A stretch of 64,000 bases of DNA from Bacillota bacterium (GCA_023412005.1 JAEYOE010000012.1:1-64000); one strand, 5' to 3'. Shown: positions 40,933-50,829, counted from the stretch's first letter. The notes: generated from the sequence alone by a model not told the origin. Numbers and translations: made by a program.

Positions 40933-42153
40933 ATGTTTGTCTGTAAAAGTGCATTCCTCAACATCAAACGCCATAAGCGAAAAAGCCTCTTGATTACCGT
41001 GATCTGCATACTGATTGTGTTTTTTGTGTGCGTCTATATCAACAATATTGAAACCAGTAAAAAACAACTTGCGGATCTGCCAAACGCCATACCTGTTACA
41101 GCCAACGTCTCCAACCTGATCGGGTCACAAATCGTCGCGCTGGAGATTAATGAAGAACGGCTGCTAAAGACGAGAGATTCCGCGACAGTGAAGGATATGC
41201 TCTACACAGCGCAGGTGGCCGCTAATTTTGCATCGTTGCCGAATGAGGAGGATGCATACAAGGAAATACAAATTGCGGCGGTAAGCGAATCCCGCGCCAT
41301 TTCAAACTATAAGGATAAGAAACTTGAATTCATGGAAGGAACGGATGAGAGCGTGCTGAAAGGCAGTGATGCCGTGTGCCTGGCGAGCAAAGACTTCTTG
41401 CTGCAAAACAAACTTGCCGTTGGGGATACGATGGATCTTGCTCTCTATACGTTCGTCTATGATTCTCAGAGCGGCGCATTTCATTTTGAACCGCTCGGGC
41501 CATGCAATCTGCATATTGTGGGGTGCATTTCCTCCGAGGTGTACAGCACGATGGATTCAGCATTGGTCTGTCCGCTTGGCTGGGCGCGGGACAGGCATGT
41601 GAAGGCCGGTCAGGATATGCATTACGATTTCGCTTCGTTTACTGTGGCCGATCCGTTGAATCTCAATGCGTTTAAAAAGGAAATGGATGAGCTTGGGTGG
41701 ATGGCTGCCATACCCACGGCAAAACAATCGCCGAAGGGAGAATCCCTTCGCGTGAGAGATGAAACGTTCATCAAGACGGCAGAGAACCTCAAAAACAATT
41801 TGGCGGGCTTGTATACGTTCCTACCGATTATATTTGCTGTTGTTGCACTGGCCGGGTATGCGATATCGTATCTGTTGATGCAGAGCAGACGACGCGAAAT
41901 TGTGCTTATGCGCTCGCTGGGTGTGAGCCGATGGGCCTGCATCACGAGCATGCTGATTGAATTTACAGCATTGAGCTTGGCGGGCAGCTTGCTGGGGCTT
42001 TCGGTGTCCGCACTGGTCATCGGGTTTGCGACCACAGATACACCGCTTATCTCGATGTTGTTCTTTGTGAGCTTTCTGATGGGTATAACGATTGCGTCTG
42101 TGCAATTGAGCGGCGTCAATTTGATGACCGGACTTGGAAAAACGGAGGAGTAA
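40933..42153 (+). CDS. FtsX-like ABC transporter permease (short type)
   Basis: Membrane subunit of 406 aa in the MacB/FtsX class. One helix near the N-terminus (about 20-38) leads to a large extracytoplasmic domain, then three C-terminal helices (about 295-400) containing the FtsX fold with RRREIVLMRSLGVSRWACI between helices 2 and 3. MacB-type transporters drive extracytoplasmic processes or export peptides rather than import solutes. The ATG at 40933 follows GGAAAGG by 8 nt. It is unlike the three following permeases in sequence apart from the FtsX core. The ATPase begins 3 bp downstream. Confidence 0.9.
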   Translation: MFVCKSAFLNIKRHKRKSLLITVICILIVFFVCVYINNIETSKKQLADLPNAIPVTANVSNLIGSQIVALEINEERLLKTRDSATVKDMLYTAQVAANFASLPNEEDAYKEIQIAAVSESRAISNYKDKKLEFMEGTDESVLKGSDAVCLASKDFLLQNKLAVGDTMDLALYTFVYDSQSGAFHFEPLGPCNLHIVGCISSEVYSTMDSALVCPLGWARDRHVKAGQDMHYDFASFTVADPLNLNAFKKEMDELGWMAAIPTAKQSPKGESLRVRDETFIKTAENLKNNLAGLYTFLPIIFAVVALAGYAISYLLMQSRRREIVLMRSLGVSRWACITSMLIEFTALSLAGSLLGLSVSALVIGFATTDTPLISMLFFVSFLMGITIASVQLSGVNLMTGLGKTEE

Positions 42154-42156
42154 AAG

Positions 42157-42840
42157 ATGAGCGCGATTTTAAAAGCAGAGAATGTGAGTTACACATATAC
42201 GAGCAAATACCAGCGTGTGGAAGCGGTGAAAAACGTATGCTGCACGTTTGAAGCGGGAAAAATGATTGCGATTGTGGGCCGCTCGGGCAGCGGAAAAAGC
42301 ACACTGCTGTCGCTGCTGGCGGGGCTGGATAACCCCACGGACGGCCAGATTTATTACGACGGCCAAGCACTGAGCGCCATCGACAGAAACCGTTACCGCC
42401 GCGATACCGCTTCGGTCATCTATCAGTCGTATAACCTGTTTCCGCTGCTGACCACGCTCGAAAACGTGATGTATCCGATGCAGATGCAGGGTAAAGCTAA
42501 GCATGAAGCGATGCTGACAGCGAAAAAGCTGTTTGAAGACGTGGGCTTAAGTGAGGCGGCATACAAAAAGTTTCCGCAGATGATGAGCGGCGGAGAGCAG
42601 CAGCGCATCGCGATTGCGCGTGCGCTCGCCTCGGGCGGGAAAATACTGCTGGCGGATGAGCCGACGGGAAATCTGGATACTGCGAATGAACGCATGGTGG
42701 TGGAACTGATTGGAACACTCGCCCATACGCATGGCTATACGGCTGTGGTGGTCACGCATAATGAGTATGTGGCATCGCAGGCAGACAAGATTTACGTGAT
42801 GAATGACGGTGTATTGGAAGAGAAAGAGAGCGAGACTTGA
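42157..42840 (+). CDS. MacB/LolD-type ABC transporter ATPase
   Basis: Nucleotide-binding subunit of 227 aa, complete: Walker A G41-R-S-G-S-G-K-S-T49, Q-loop YQSYNLFPLLTTLENV, signature MSGGEQQR (143-150), Walker B ILLADE (163-168), and the switch histidine in VVVTHNEYV. It is the only ATPase in the operon and so presumably serves all four permeases. The stop codon is followed after 1 bp by the next start, indicating coupled translation. Confidence 0.95.
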   Translation: MSAILKAENVSYTYTSKYQRVEAVKNVCCTFEAGKMIAIVGRSGSGKSTLLSLLAGLDNPTDGQIYYDGQALSAIDRNRYRRDTASVIYQSYNLFPLLTTLENVMYPMQMQGKAKHEAMLTAKKLFEDVGLSEAAYKKFPQMMSGGEQQRIAIARALASGGKILLADEPTGNLDTANERMVVELIGTLAHTHGYTAVVVTHNEYVASQADKIYVMNDGVLEEKESET

Positions 42841-42841
42841 C

Positions 42842-44680
42842 ATGATTGTTATCAACAGCCTTCGTCAGCTTATGCGTACACCGGTTAAGACGCTGACGTT
42901 TTTTATACTGCTCATACTCGCCGTCACTTTTTTCATGCTGGGCTTTCAGCTATGGGCGGGCGCGAGGGACAATATTGAACGTATTGATAAAGCGTACACA
43001 ACGATCGGTACAGTAGAGCAGAAAGGCACGATTCAAAGAACAGACCGAATGTGGGATGCTCAAACCAAAAGCTACACCTATTTTACTGTTGCGGCCTATG
43101 ACGGCATGATTCCCGAATCTGTGCTGGATTTTGAGGGTGCTGATTATATCGTCAAGCCGGAAAAAAGGCCTTGCTATGGGGCGTATATGCCGGGTTTTGT
43201 GATGAGCACGCAACCACTATGGGAAGCGGCTTATGATAATTACATCTTGATAGCCGAACTGCAGCCGCGCGAAGATTGCGAAACCGGTGATCCTGTATGT
43301 ATGAATGTAAAAAAAGTACTCTGCGGTGATTTAAAAGATTATGTTAAAGAAGTGTGGTTCTGCGACCACTGGAACGATACACCCGTTAAGCTTTATGCGG
43401 ACAAAACCTATATCATGTCGTTGCAGCAGGATTACCACCCGGACTTTGAAAATGGATATCTGCTGTTTATGCCGTCTTCCGGTGTCAGCACGTCACAGCG
43501 GGATAAAAACGGTGAGCATATTACAGATCCGGTTACCGACTGGGATTCTAATGAGGATGATTGGGATGTGGTGACTGAAGGCTTTTACGACACGCCGAGA
43601 GGAAAGGCATGGCAGAACGTCATTAGTAGCATCGAGTGGAGAAAATTCACGATACCGGTGATGCCGACTCAGGGAACCAAGCTGCTCATGCCCTTCTTTG
43701 ACGGCGACGCGTGGATACTGGAAGGGCGTGATATCAGCAAAGAGGAATATGAAAACGGCGATAAGGTGTGTCTGGTTCAGAAAGACTTTGCGGCCGGCAA
43801 CAATCTGACCGTGGACTGTAGCTTGCAGCTGCCGCTGTATATTGCCGATTATCGTACCCCAATGAAATATTTTCTGGGCGGCAGTTTATTAAACGCAAAA
43901 GGCGAGATATACCCGGTTTTTGAGGACAGTACGTACAAAATTGTTGGCATTTACGACACGCTGACGACATCATTTAATGAAATAAACGATTATGACATCG
44001 CGGAGAATACTGTGGTCATTCCGTCTGCCTCTGTGAAAAACAGCGACGAGAACAACATCGCCGGTATGGGCCCTATGATGGGCTACACCACTTCTTTTCA
44101 GATTAAGAACGGCCATATCGGTGAGTTTATGGCGGCGTGGGAGAAGCAGGGCATCTCAACACTCGAAATCAACTTTTTTGATAAAGGGTATACAAAAATA
44201 AAAGCCGGGCTGGACGCTATGATGAGCACAGCGAGCATACTGCTGGTTTCCGGCGGCGTGATCACACTGCTGATACTGGTGTTGTTCTGTCATCTGTTTA
44301 TCACAAAACAGCGCAAGAGAACGGCGATTGAGCGCTCACTCGGGATGACCAAGAAACAGTGTATCGCCTCGCTGCTGACAGGCATACTCGTCATCGTGAT
44401 ACCCGCCTGCCTGATTGGCAGTGCGGTTAGCTTCTGGCTGACAGGCTATGCGGCAGAAAAGATGACAGCAGCGCATACCGAGCAGGCCTACGACACCACC
44501 TTCAGCGACTGGGTGAACGGCAACACCGAGGAGGCTTTTACGGTGAGCATGGATAACAGCCCGGGTAACGCTTGGGCGGGCACAGCGGTGATTCCTGTGG
44601 CGCTGGCGATTGCGCTATGGAACATTCGCAGCAACTTAAAAAGAGAGCCATTAAAGCTGCTAGGTGAAAAAGAGCGGTAA
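42842..44680 (+). CDS. FtsX-like ABC permease, large type, copy 1
   Basis: Membrane subunit of 612 aa. A single N-terminal helix (about 14-36, TLTFFILLILAVTFFMLGFQLW), an extracytoplasmic domain of ~420 residues, then three helices in the last 170 residues with the FtsX loop KQRKRTAIERSLGMTKKQCIASLLTGILV split over the membrane. Copies 2 and 3 follow in tandem and are similar over their whole length; N-terminal ~50 and C-terminal ~170 residues are most alike, the middle varies most. Tandem duplication is evident. The role of the external domain is unknown. Confidence 0.9.
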   Translation: MIVINSLRQLMRTPVKTLTFFILLILAVTFFMLGFQLWAGARDNIERIDKAYTTIGTVEQKGTIQRTDRMWDAQTKSYTYFTVAAYDGMIPESVLDFEGADYIVKPEKRPCYGAYMPGFVMSTQPLWEAAYDNYILIAELQPREDCETGDPVCMNVKKVLCGDLKDYVKEVWFCDHWNDTPVKLYADKTYIMSLQQDYHPDFENGYLLFMPSSGVSTSQRDKNGEHITDPVTDWDSNEDDWDVVTEGFYDTPRGKAWQNVISSIEWRKFTIPVMPTQGTKLLMPFFDGDAWILEGRDISKEEYENGDKVCLVQKDFAAGNNLTVDCSLQLPLYIADYRTPMKYFLGGSLLNAKGEIYPVFEDSTYKIVGIYDTLTTSFNEINDYDIAENTVVIPSASVKNSDENNIAGMGPMMGYTTSFQIKNGHIGEFMAAWEKQGISTLEINFFDKGYTKIKAGLDAMMSTASILLVSGGVITLLILVLFCHLFITKQRKRTAIERSLGMTKKQCIASLLTGILVIVIPACLIGSAVSFWLTGYAAEKMTAAHTEQAYDTTFSDWVNGNTEEAFTVSMDNSPGNAWAGTAVIPVALAIALWNIRSNLKREPLKLLGEKER

Positions 44681-44708
44681 TTTTTGCGGTTTGAAATGGA
44701 GATGAGGC

Positions 44709-46550
44709 ATGGTTATTAAAAACAGCCTTCGTCAGCTTATGCGTACACCGATTAAGACGCTGGCCTTCTTAATCCTTCTGATACTCGCCATTACTTTTTT
44801 TATGCTGGGCTTTCAGCTGTGGGCGGGCGCGCGGGACAACATTGCGCGGATTGACAAAGCGTACATGACGATCGGGACGGTGGAACAAAAAGCAAGCAGC
44901 GTGTCGACCGAAAAAATATGGGAGGCAGACAAAATAAGCTACACATATTTTTTGGCTCCGGGCTACGACGGTATGGTTCCCGAGTCCGTGCTCGATATTG
45001 AGGGCGCGGATTATATTTTGAAGCCTGAGAAAAGGCCGTGTTACGGTGCGTATATGCCGGGCTTTGCGATGGACAACAATCCTGACTGGGAATACCTGTA
45101 TGACAATTCTCTTCTGATTGCCGAATTGCAGCCATACGAAGACTGTATAACAGATAAGCCTGTTCACATGAAAGTGAAAAGTGTGCTTTGTGGACATATA
45201 GGAGATTATGTCGATGATATCTGGTTCTGCGACCACTGGAACGATACGCCGATACAGCTTTATGCGGATAAAACCTATGTGGTGTCTTTGGCTCAGGATT
45301 TTCACCTTGATTTTGATGAGGGGTATTTACTCTTTCAACCGACGTTCGGTGTCAGCACAACCCAGCGCGACAAAAACGGAAAGCGTATCACAGGCTTGAT
45401 CTCTAGGTGGGATTCATGGGACGATCTATGGGAGGAAGTGACCGAAGGCTTTTACAACACACCGCGAGGAAAATCCTGGCTGAACCTGATTGAAAGCGTC
45501 GAATGGAGAAAATTCACGATTCCGGTGATACCGACACGAAACACAAAGCTGCTGATGCCCTTTTATGACGGTGACGCGCGAATCATCGACGGACGTGACA
45601 TCAGTCGTGACGAGTATGAAAACGGCGAGAAGGTGTGTATTGTCGAGAAAAATTTCGCGGTGAATAACAACCTGACCGTGGGCGGCAATTTGCGGCTTCC
45701 GTTGTATATTGCAGAATATTGGATGGTGCCATGGGGTATCGGTCAAGAAGAATTATTAAACGCCAACGGCGAGATATACCCGATCTTTGAGGACAGCACG
45801 TATAAGATTGTCGGCATCTTCAATACGTTGACCGCCACATTAATTGAAAAATCTTATTACGATATTTTTATGAACACAGTGGTGATTCCGTCCGCTTCCG
45901 TGAAAAACAGCGACGAGAACAACATCGCCGGTATGGGCCCCATGATGGGTTATACAACCTCTTTTCAAATTCCCAACGGCCATATCGATGAATACATGGC
46001 GGCGTGGGAGCAGCAGGGCATTTCGTCGCTCGAAATCAACTTTTACGACAAAGGATACACAAAAATCAAGGCCGGGCTGGATGATATGCTGAACACAGCA
46101 AGCGTGCTGCTGGTTTCCGGCGGCGTGATTACGCTGTTGATATTGGTGCTGTTCTGCCATCTATTCATAACGAAACAGCGGAAGAGAACAGCGATTGAGC
46201 GTTCGCTCGGCATGACCAAGCAGCAGTGCATCGCCTCGCTGCTGACAGGCATACTCGTTATCGTGATACCCGCCTGCCTGATCGGCAGCGCCATTAGCTA
46301 TGGGCTGACCGGCTTTGCGGCGGGAAAGATGACAGCCGCGCACACCGAGCAGGCCTACGACACGACATACAGCGACTGGGTGAGCGCCGACACCGATGCG
46401 GAAGCGTTTACCGTCAGCATGGATCACAGCCTGAATAATACCTTTGTTGGATTATGGGTGATTCCCGCGGCGCTTGGCATTGCGCTTGTGAACATCCGAT
46501 GCAACTTAAAAAGCGAGCCGCTCCGGCTGCTTGGGGAAAAAGAGAGGTAG
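44709..46550 (+). CDS. FtsX-like ABC permease, large type, copy 2
   Basis: Membrane subunit of 613 aa, tandem paralogue of copy 1, with the same layout: N-terminal helix, long external domain, three C-terminal helices with KQRKRTAIERSLGMTKQQ. The beginning MVIKNSLRQLMRTPIKTLAF is identical to that of copy 3. Its last ~60 codons share a 92-bp identical DNA tract with copy 3. GGAGATGAGG precedes the ATG, 28 bp after copy 1. Confidence 0.9.
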   Translation: MVIKNSLRQLMRTPIKTLAFLILLILAITFFMLGFQLWAGARDNIARIDKAYMTIGTVEQKASSVSTEKIWEADKISYTYFLAPGYDGMVPESVLDIEGADYILKPEKRPCYGAYMPGFAMDNNPDWEYLYDNSLLIAELQPYEDCITDKPVHMKVKSVLCGHIGDYVDDIWFCDHWNDTPIQLYADKTYVVSLAQDFHLDFDEGYLLFQPTFGVSTTQRDKNGKRITGLISRWDSWDDLWEEVTEGFYNTPRGKSWLNLIESVEWRKFTIPVIPTRNTKLLMPFYDGDARIIDGRDISRDEYENGEKVCIVEKNFAVNNNLTVGGNLRLPLYIAEYWMVPWGIGQEELLNANGEIYPIFEDSTYKIVGIFNTLTATLIEKSYYDIFMNTVVIPSASVKNSDENNIAGMGPMMGYTTSFQIPNGHIDEYMAAWEQQGISSLEINFYDKGYTKIKAGLDDMLNTASVLLVSGGVITLLILVLFCHLFITKQRKRTAIERSLGMTKQQCIASLLTGILVIVIPACLIGSAISYGLTGFAAGKMTAAHTEQAYDTTYSDWVSADTDAEAFTVSMDHSLNNTFVGLWVIPAALGIALVNIRCNLKSEPLRLLGEKER

Positions 46551-46553
46551 AGC

Positions 46554-48392
46554 TTGGTCATTAAAAACAGCCTTCGTCAGCTTATGCGTACGCCGATCAA
46601 AACGCTGGCCTTTTTGGTGTTACTGATACTCGCTGTCACCTTCTTTATGCTCGGTTTTCAGCTGTGGTCGGGCGCGCGGGACAACATTGACCGAATCGAC
46701 AAGGCCTATATGACCATCGGCACGGTGGAACAAAGGGGAACCAGTGTGCGGACAGGACGCAGATGGGACGCGTATACCAAAAGCTACACCTATTATCAAG
46801 GGCCGGTTTACGACGGCATGATCCCTCTGTCCGTGCTGGATTTTGATGGCGCTGAATATGTAATAGAGCCCGAAAAGAGGCCCTGCTACGGCGCGTACAT
46901 GCCGGGCTTTGTGATGAGCACGGATCCCCAATGGGAATCGGCTTTTGATACATGGTATATGATTGCCGAATTACAGCCGCGCGAAGACTGTGTGACCGGT
47001 GAGCCAATATGCATGAAGGTGAACAAGGTGCTCAGCGGCGATTGGAAGGATTATATCGACGAAATTTGGTTTTGCGATCACCATAATGACAAGCCCGTAA
47101 AGTTCTATGCGGATAAAACCTACATTATGTCGTTGGTGCAGGACTACCATCCGGATTTTGAAGAAGGATATTTGTTAATGCCGGACTCAAGCGTTTACAC
47201 AACCCAGCGGGATAAAAACGGTGACCCGGTCACAGATCCAGTTACAGCATGGGATTCATATGACGACAATTGGGATGAGGTGACGGAAGGCTTTTACGAC
47301 ACGCCAAGAGGCATGGCTTGGCTGAATCTGATTGGCAGCGTTCAGTGGAGCAAGTATACGGTTCCGGTCGTTCCGACTCGATGCACAAAATTGCTGATGC
47401 CCTTTTATAACGGCGACGCGTGGATTATTGAGGGGCGCGATATCAGCCCTGAGGAGTATGACAAAGGCGAGAAGGTGTGCTTGGTCGAACAAAATTTCGC
47501 GGCCAACAACCATCTGAGCGTGGGCGGCGGTTTGCAGCTGCCGCTGTATGTGGCGGATTACAGGTGGCCGCCACACCATATTATTGGCGGCAGCATATTG
47601 AATGCCAAGGGCGAGATATACCCGGTTTTTGAGGACAGCACATATACAATCGTCGGGATCTATCAGACACTGAAAGATGAAACTTCGGAAATATCGGAAT
47701 ACGACATAGCGAGAAATGAAGTGGTCATACCGGCCGCGTCCGTCAAAAACAGTGATGAGAATAATATTGCCGCGATGGGCCCCATGATGGGCTATTCGAC
47801 ATCTTTTGAGATACCCAATGGAAGCATTGACGAGTTTATGTCCGCGTGGAAAAAGCAGGACATTGACACGCTCGACATCAATTTCTACGACAAGGGCTAT
47901 ACCAAAATCAAGGCCGGGCTCGACGACATGATGAACACGGCGAGCGTGCTGCTCGTTGCCGGTACGGTAATCACGCTGCTGATATTAATCCTGTTCTGTC
48001 ATCTGTTCATCACGAAACAGCGCAAAAGGACGGCGATTGAACGCTCACTCGGCATGAGCAAAGGGCGATGCATCGCGTCACTGCTGACCGGCATACTCGT
48101 GATCGTGATTCCCGCGTGCATAATCGGCAGTGCGATCAGCTATTATCTCACAGGTTATGCGGCGGAGCAGGTGACGGCGGCGCACAACGCGCAGGCCTAT
48201 GACACGATGTACAGCGACTGGGTCAGCGCCGACACCGATGCGGAAGCGTTTACCGTCAGCATGGATCACAGCCTGAATAATACCTTTGTTGGATTATGGG
48301 TGATTCCCGCGGCGCTGGGCATTGCGCTTGTGAACATCCGCGGCAACTTAAAGAGCGAGCCGCTGAAGCTGCTCGGTGAGAAAGAGCGGTAA
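46554..48392 (+). CDS. FtsX-like ABC permease, large type, copy 3
   Basis: Membrane subunit of 612 aa, third tandem paralogue, starting with TTG 3 bp after the stop of copy 2; the ribosome-binding sequence GAGAGG lies inside the end of copy 2, so the genes are translationally coupled. Layout and FtsX loop (KQRKRTAIERSLGMSKGRC) are as in the other copies. The operon ends here, convergent with the signal peptidase genes and with no clear terminator in the 3-bp gap. Confidence 0.9.
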   Translation: MVIKNSLRQLMRTPIKTLAFLVLLILAVTFFMLGFQLWSGARDNIDRIDKAYMTIGTVEQRGTSVRTGRRWDAYTKSYTYYQGPVYDGMIPLSVLDFDGAEYVIEPEKRPCYGAYMPGFVMSTDPQWESAFDTWYMIAELQPREDCVTGEPICMKVNKVLSGDWKDYIDEIWFCDHHNDKPVKFYADKTYIMSLVQDYHPDFEEGYLLMPDSSVYTTQRDKNGDPVTDPVTAWDSYDDNWDEVTEGFYDTPRGMAWLNLIGSVQWSKYTVPVVPTRCTKLLMPFYNGDAWIIEGRDISPEEYDKGEKVCLVEQNFAANNHLSVGGGLQLPLYVADYRWPPHHIIGGSILNAKGEIYPVFEDSTYTIVGIYQTLKDETSEISEYDIARNEVVIPAASVKNSDENNIAAMGPMMGYSTSFEIPNGSIDEFMSAWKKQDIDTLDINFYDKGYTKIKAGLDDMMNTASVLLVAGTVITLLILILFCHLFITKQRKRTAIERSLGMSKGRCIASLLTGILVIVIPACIIGSAISYYLTGYAAEQVTAAHNAQAYDTMYSDWVSADTDAEAFTVSMDHSLNNTFVGLWVIPAALGIALVNIRGNLKSEPLKLLGEKER

Positions 48393-48395
48393 TGC

Positions 48396-48962
48396 TTAAA
48401 GCCCGTGAATCTTGTCCGGCGGCCAGATCACAAACAGCGCCTTGCCGAGTATCATTTCGAGTTTGAGCGGGCCGACCGCGCGAGAATCCACCGACACGTT
48501 GCGGTTGTCGCCCATCACGAAGACGCAGCCTTGCGGCACCACGGTTTTGGGAAACGTTTTTTGTGTATCCTGCGAGAAGTAGGTTCTGTCGGCCTCGCCG
48601 TTGATGTATAGGACGCCGTCCTTGATCTCAAGCGTATCGCCCGCGATGCCGATGACGCGTTTCACATACGTGGCTTCGCTGTCAGGGAACTTACAGATGA
48701 CCACATCGCCAAAGCTCGGCTGCGCAAACCAGTAGGTCACACGCTCCATAAAAACGTAGTTGTTGGAATAGAGCGTGGGCTCCATAGATGTTTGGCTGAT
48801 GCAGACAAATTCGAAAACAAAAAGCCTCAGCAATACCGCAATGGTAACGGCAATGGACATGGAAATGAACCAACCGCGTTTCTCGTTGCGTTTGACTTCG
48901 GCTCTGAGCTCAGTGCGTGTGACGGCGTGCTTCTCCTCAGTAAAACTGCTGCTATTTTTCAT
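48396..48962 (-). CDS. lepB: Type I signal peptidase (second of two)
   Basis: Membrane protease of 188 aa that removes signal peptides. One N-terminal membrane helix (about 32-53), catalytic Ser59 in SQTSMEPTLY, catalytic Lys in ATYVKRVIGIAGD, and the C-terminal GDNRNVSVDSRAVGP box. It is a short Gram-positive type with a single anchor. It starts 46 bp after the end of the other signal peptidase gene. The ATG of MKNSSS is chosen; the upstream ribosome-binding site is poor (G-rich GGGGG run), so the exact start is less certain. Confidence 0.93.
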   Translation of the reverse strand: MKNSSSFTEEKHAVTRTELRAEVKRNEKRGWFISMSIAVTIAVLLRLFVFEFVCISQTSMEPTLYSNNYVFMERVTYWFAQPSFGDVVICKFPDSEATYVKRVIGIAGDTLEIKDGVLYINGEADRTYFSQDTQKTFPKTVVPQGCVFVMGDNRNVSVDSRAVGPLKLEMILGKALFVIWPPDKIHGL

Positions 48963-49008
48963 AACCCCCAAAACCCCTAAAAAAATTCCACCACCGTCAA
49001 TAAATACT

Positions 49009-49578
49009 TTATAATCCTCTTATCTGATCGAGCGGCCAGATGATAAACAGCGCTTTGCCAAGCACCATGTTGTCTTTAAGCGGCCCCACCGAATCAAATC
49101 GTGAATCCATCGATTGATTTCGGTTGTCGCCCATAACAAACACGCAGCCCTCAGGCACTTTGGTTGGCGGCAGCGAGTCTTCAATATAGCCTGAAAAATA
49201 TGTGGTGTCGGCCTTGCCGTTGATGTAAAGCGTGCCATCCGTCACCTCCAGCAGATCGCCGCCGACACCGATCACGCGTTTAACGTATGTCGCGGTGCTG
49301 TCGGGATACTTGCAGATGACCACATCGCCAAACGCCGGTTCTCTGAACCAGTAGGTCACTTTCTCCATAAAAACATACTCGTTGGAATAAAGTGTCGGCT
49401 GCATTGACGGGCCCGACACACTGATGAATTCAAAAACAAAAAGTCTCAGCAGCAAGGCAATGGAAAAGGCGATGAGTAAAGAGATGATCCAGCCCCGCGT
49501 TTCGCTTTTTTTGTTCTCTGATTTGCGTTTCATGCGCGAGCCTTCAAGCTCGTCCGGCAAGTTGTCGTCATTTCTCAT
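49009..49578 (-). CDS. lepB: Type I signal peptidase (first of two)
   Basis: Membrane protease of 189 aa, tandem paralogue of the gene after it. A basic N-terminus (MKRKSENKKSETRG) precedes one membrane helix (about 30-50), catalytic Ser in SGPSMQPTLY, catalytic Lys in ATYVKRVIGVGGD, and GDNRNQSMDSRFDSVGP. The start overlaps the end of the DUF951 gene by 11 bp, which implies translational coupling. Confidence 0.95.
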   Translation of the reverse strand: MRNDDNLPDELEGSRMKRKSENKKSETRGWIISLLIAFSIALLLRLFVFEFISVSGPSMQPTLYSNEYVFMEKVTYWFREPAFGDVVICKYPDSTATYVKRVIGVGGDLLEVTDGTLYINGKADTTYFSGYIEDSLPPTKVPEGCVFVMGDNRNQSMDSRFDSVGPLKDNMVLGKALFIIWPLDQIRGL

Positions 49579-49756
49579 CAGGTAAAATCCTTTTTAATCG
49601 TTTTACGAACACCTCGTGAGAGAGCATAACGATATGCCCGCATCCAAGGCACTTAATCTTTACATCCATACCCACGCGAATGATCCGCCACTTGTTTTCG
49701 CCGCATGGATGCGGTTTCTTCATTTGCACCACATCAGAAAGCTTAAATTGCACCAA
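49568..49756 (-). CDS. DUF951 family protein (YyzM-like)
   Basis: Small protein of 62 aa: MVQFKLSDVVQMKKPHPCGEN, a central W-RIIRVG, then CLGCGHIVMLSHEVFVKRLKRIL. The Cys residues (C18, C36, C39) suggest a zinc-binding site. The family is nearly universal in Firmicutes, and its role is unknown. It lies 9 bp after the MscS gene, a common neighbour, and overlaps the signal peptidase start. Confidence 0.93.
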   Translation of the reverse strand: MVQFKLSDVVQMKKPHPCGENKWRIIRVGMDVKIKCLGCGHIVMLSHEVFVKRLKRILPDEK

Positions 49757-49765
49757 AAGCCTCCA

Positions 49766-50653
49766 TTAACCGTTGATGACCACGCGGTGAGGATACGGAA
49801 CCACCACACCATTTTTGTCAAATGCTTCTTTTATTGCCTTGCGCAGATCACGCTCCGTCTCCCAGTGCGTGAGGGCTTTCACGCGTATCACCATTCTGAT
49901 CACCATACGGGATTCGGCAAATTCTATTATACCGAGAACGCGGGGCTCTTCAAGTATATTATCATGTGCAGCCATATAATCAAGCCCGGCGGCGCGCATT
50001 ACAGCTTCTGCTTTTTCTATGTCCGTTTCGTATGAAACCGGAATATCGATAACCGCCAGATGTCCGCCACGCGAGAAGTTGGTCACAGTATTAATGCTGC
50101 CGTTCGGTATGGTGACGGCTTCGCCTGTGGGCCTAATAATTGTGGTGGTGCGCAGCGTGACCGAATCAACAGTGCCTTCATGATCAGCGATTTTAATGTA
50201 TTCACCAACCGTCAGCTGGTTCTCAAACAGCATGAACATGCCGGAAACGATGTCTTTCACAAGGCTTTGCGCGCCCAGAGCGATGACGATGCCGCCGATT
50301 CCGGCGGCGGCCAGCATAGAGGTGACCGCGGAATCCAGACCGAGTACGCCAAGTATACCCATTACCGCTAAAAAGTAAATCGCATATTTGACGATGGAAT
50401 CAACAAGGGTTTGAATGGTTTCTCCCTTTTTGGCGAGTGTGGAATGCGGCTTGCGACCGAACCTAAGCTTGAATATTCGCCGCGATACTCTTTTTGTCAG
50501 AGCGATGACGATACGGGCAACGACAATGATGCCGACGATTTTCAAAATGCCGATCAACACATCGTCGGCGTATTCGCCGATATTGTTGTAAAAGTCAGTT
50601 AAGCTTTTTATTATTTTAGAGAAAAACGACTCCAATTCGGATAGACCTTTCAT
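49766..50653 (-). CDS. Small-conductance mechanosensitive channel (MscS family)
   Basis: Membrane channel of 295 aa that opens under membrane tension to release solutes. Three N-terminal helices (about 28-50, 75-95, 100-125); the third carries the pore sequence SMLAAAGIGGIVIALGAQSLVKDIVSGMFMLFENQ. The cytoplasmic beta domain follows (VGEYIKIADHEGTVDSVTLRTTTI, IPNGSINTVTNFSR), then the alpha/beta C-terminal domain. First gene of a likely operon with DUF951 and two signal peptidases. The ATG at 50653 is used; no strong ribosome-binding site is visible. Confidence 0.95.
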   Translation of the reverse strand: MKGLSELESFFSKIIKSLTDFYNNIGEYADDVLIGILKIVGIIVVARIVIALTKRVSRRIFKLRFGRKPHSTLAKKGETIQTLVDSIVKYAIYFLAVMGILGVLGLDSAVTSMLAAAGIGGIVIALGAQSLVKDIVSGMFMLFENQLTVGEYIKIADHEGTVDSVTLRTTTIIRPTGEAVTIPNGSINTVTNFSRGGHLAVIDIPVSYETDIEKAEAVMRAAGLDYMAAHDNILEEPRVLGIIEFAESRMVIRMVIRVKALTHWETERDLRKAIKEAFDKNGVVVPYPHRVVING

Positions 50654-50829
50654 CACATATTGTTTTATTCAGTATAACAGAAAATGGTGACAATAACCAT
50701 CGCAATCATGTGCGCAAAGGCAAAAAAGAGGCGCAAATTCGCATATTTACAATTTGTTCATATGGATGTATTGTTATTGTCAAAAGATTATGAAACAATA
50801 AGATGAATAACCAACTGGAGGACAAACCA

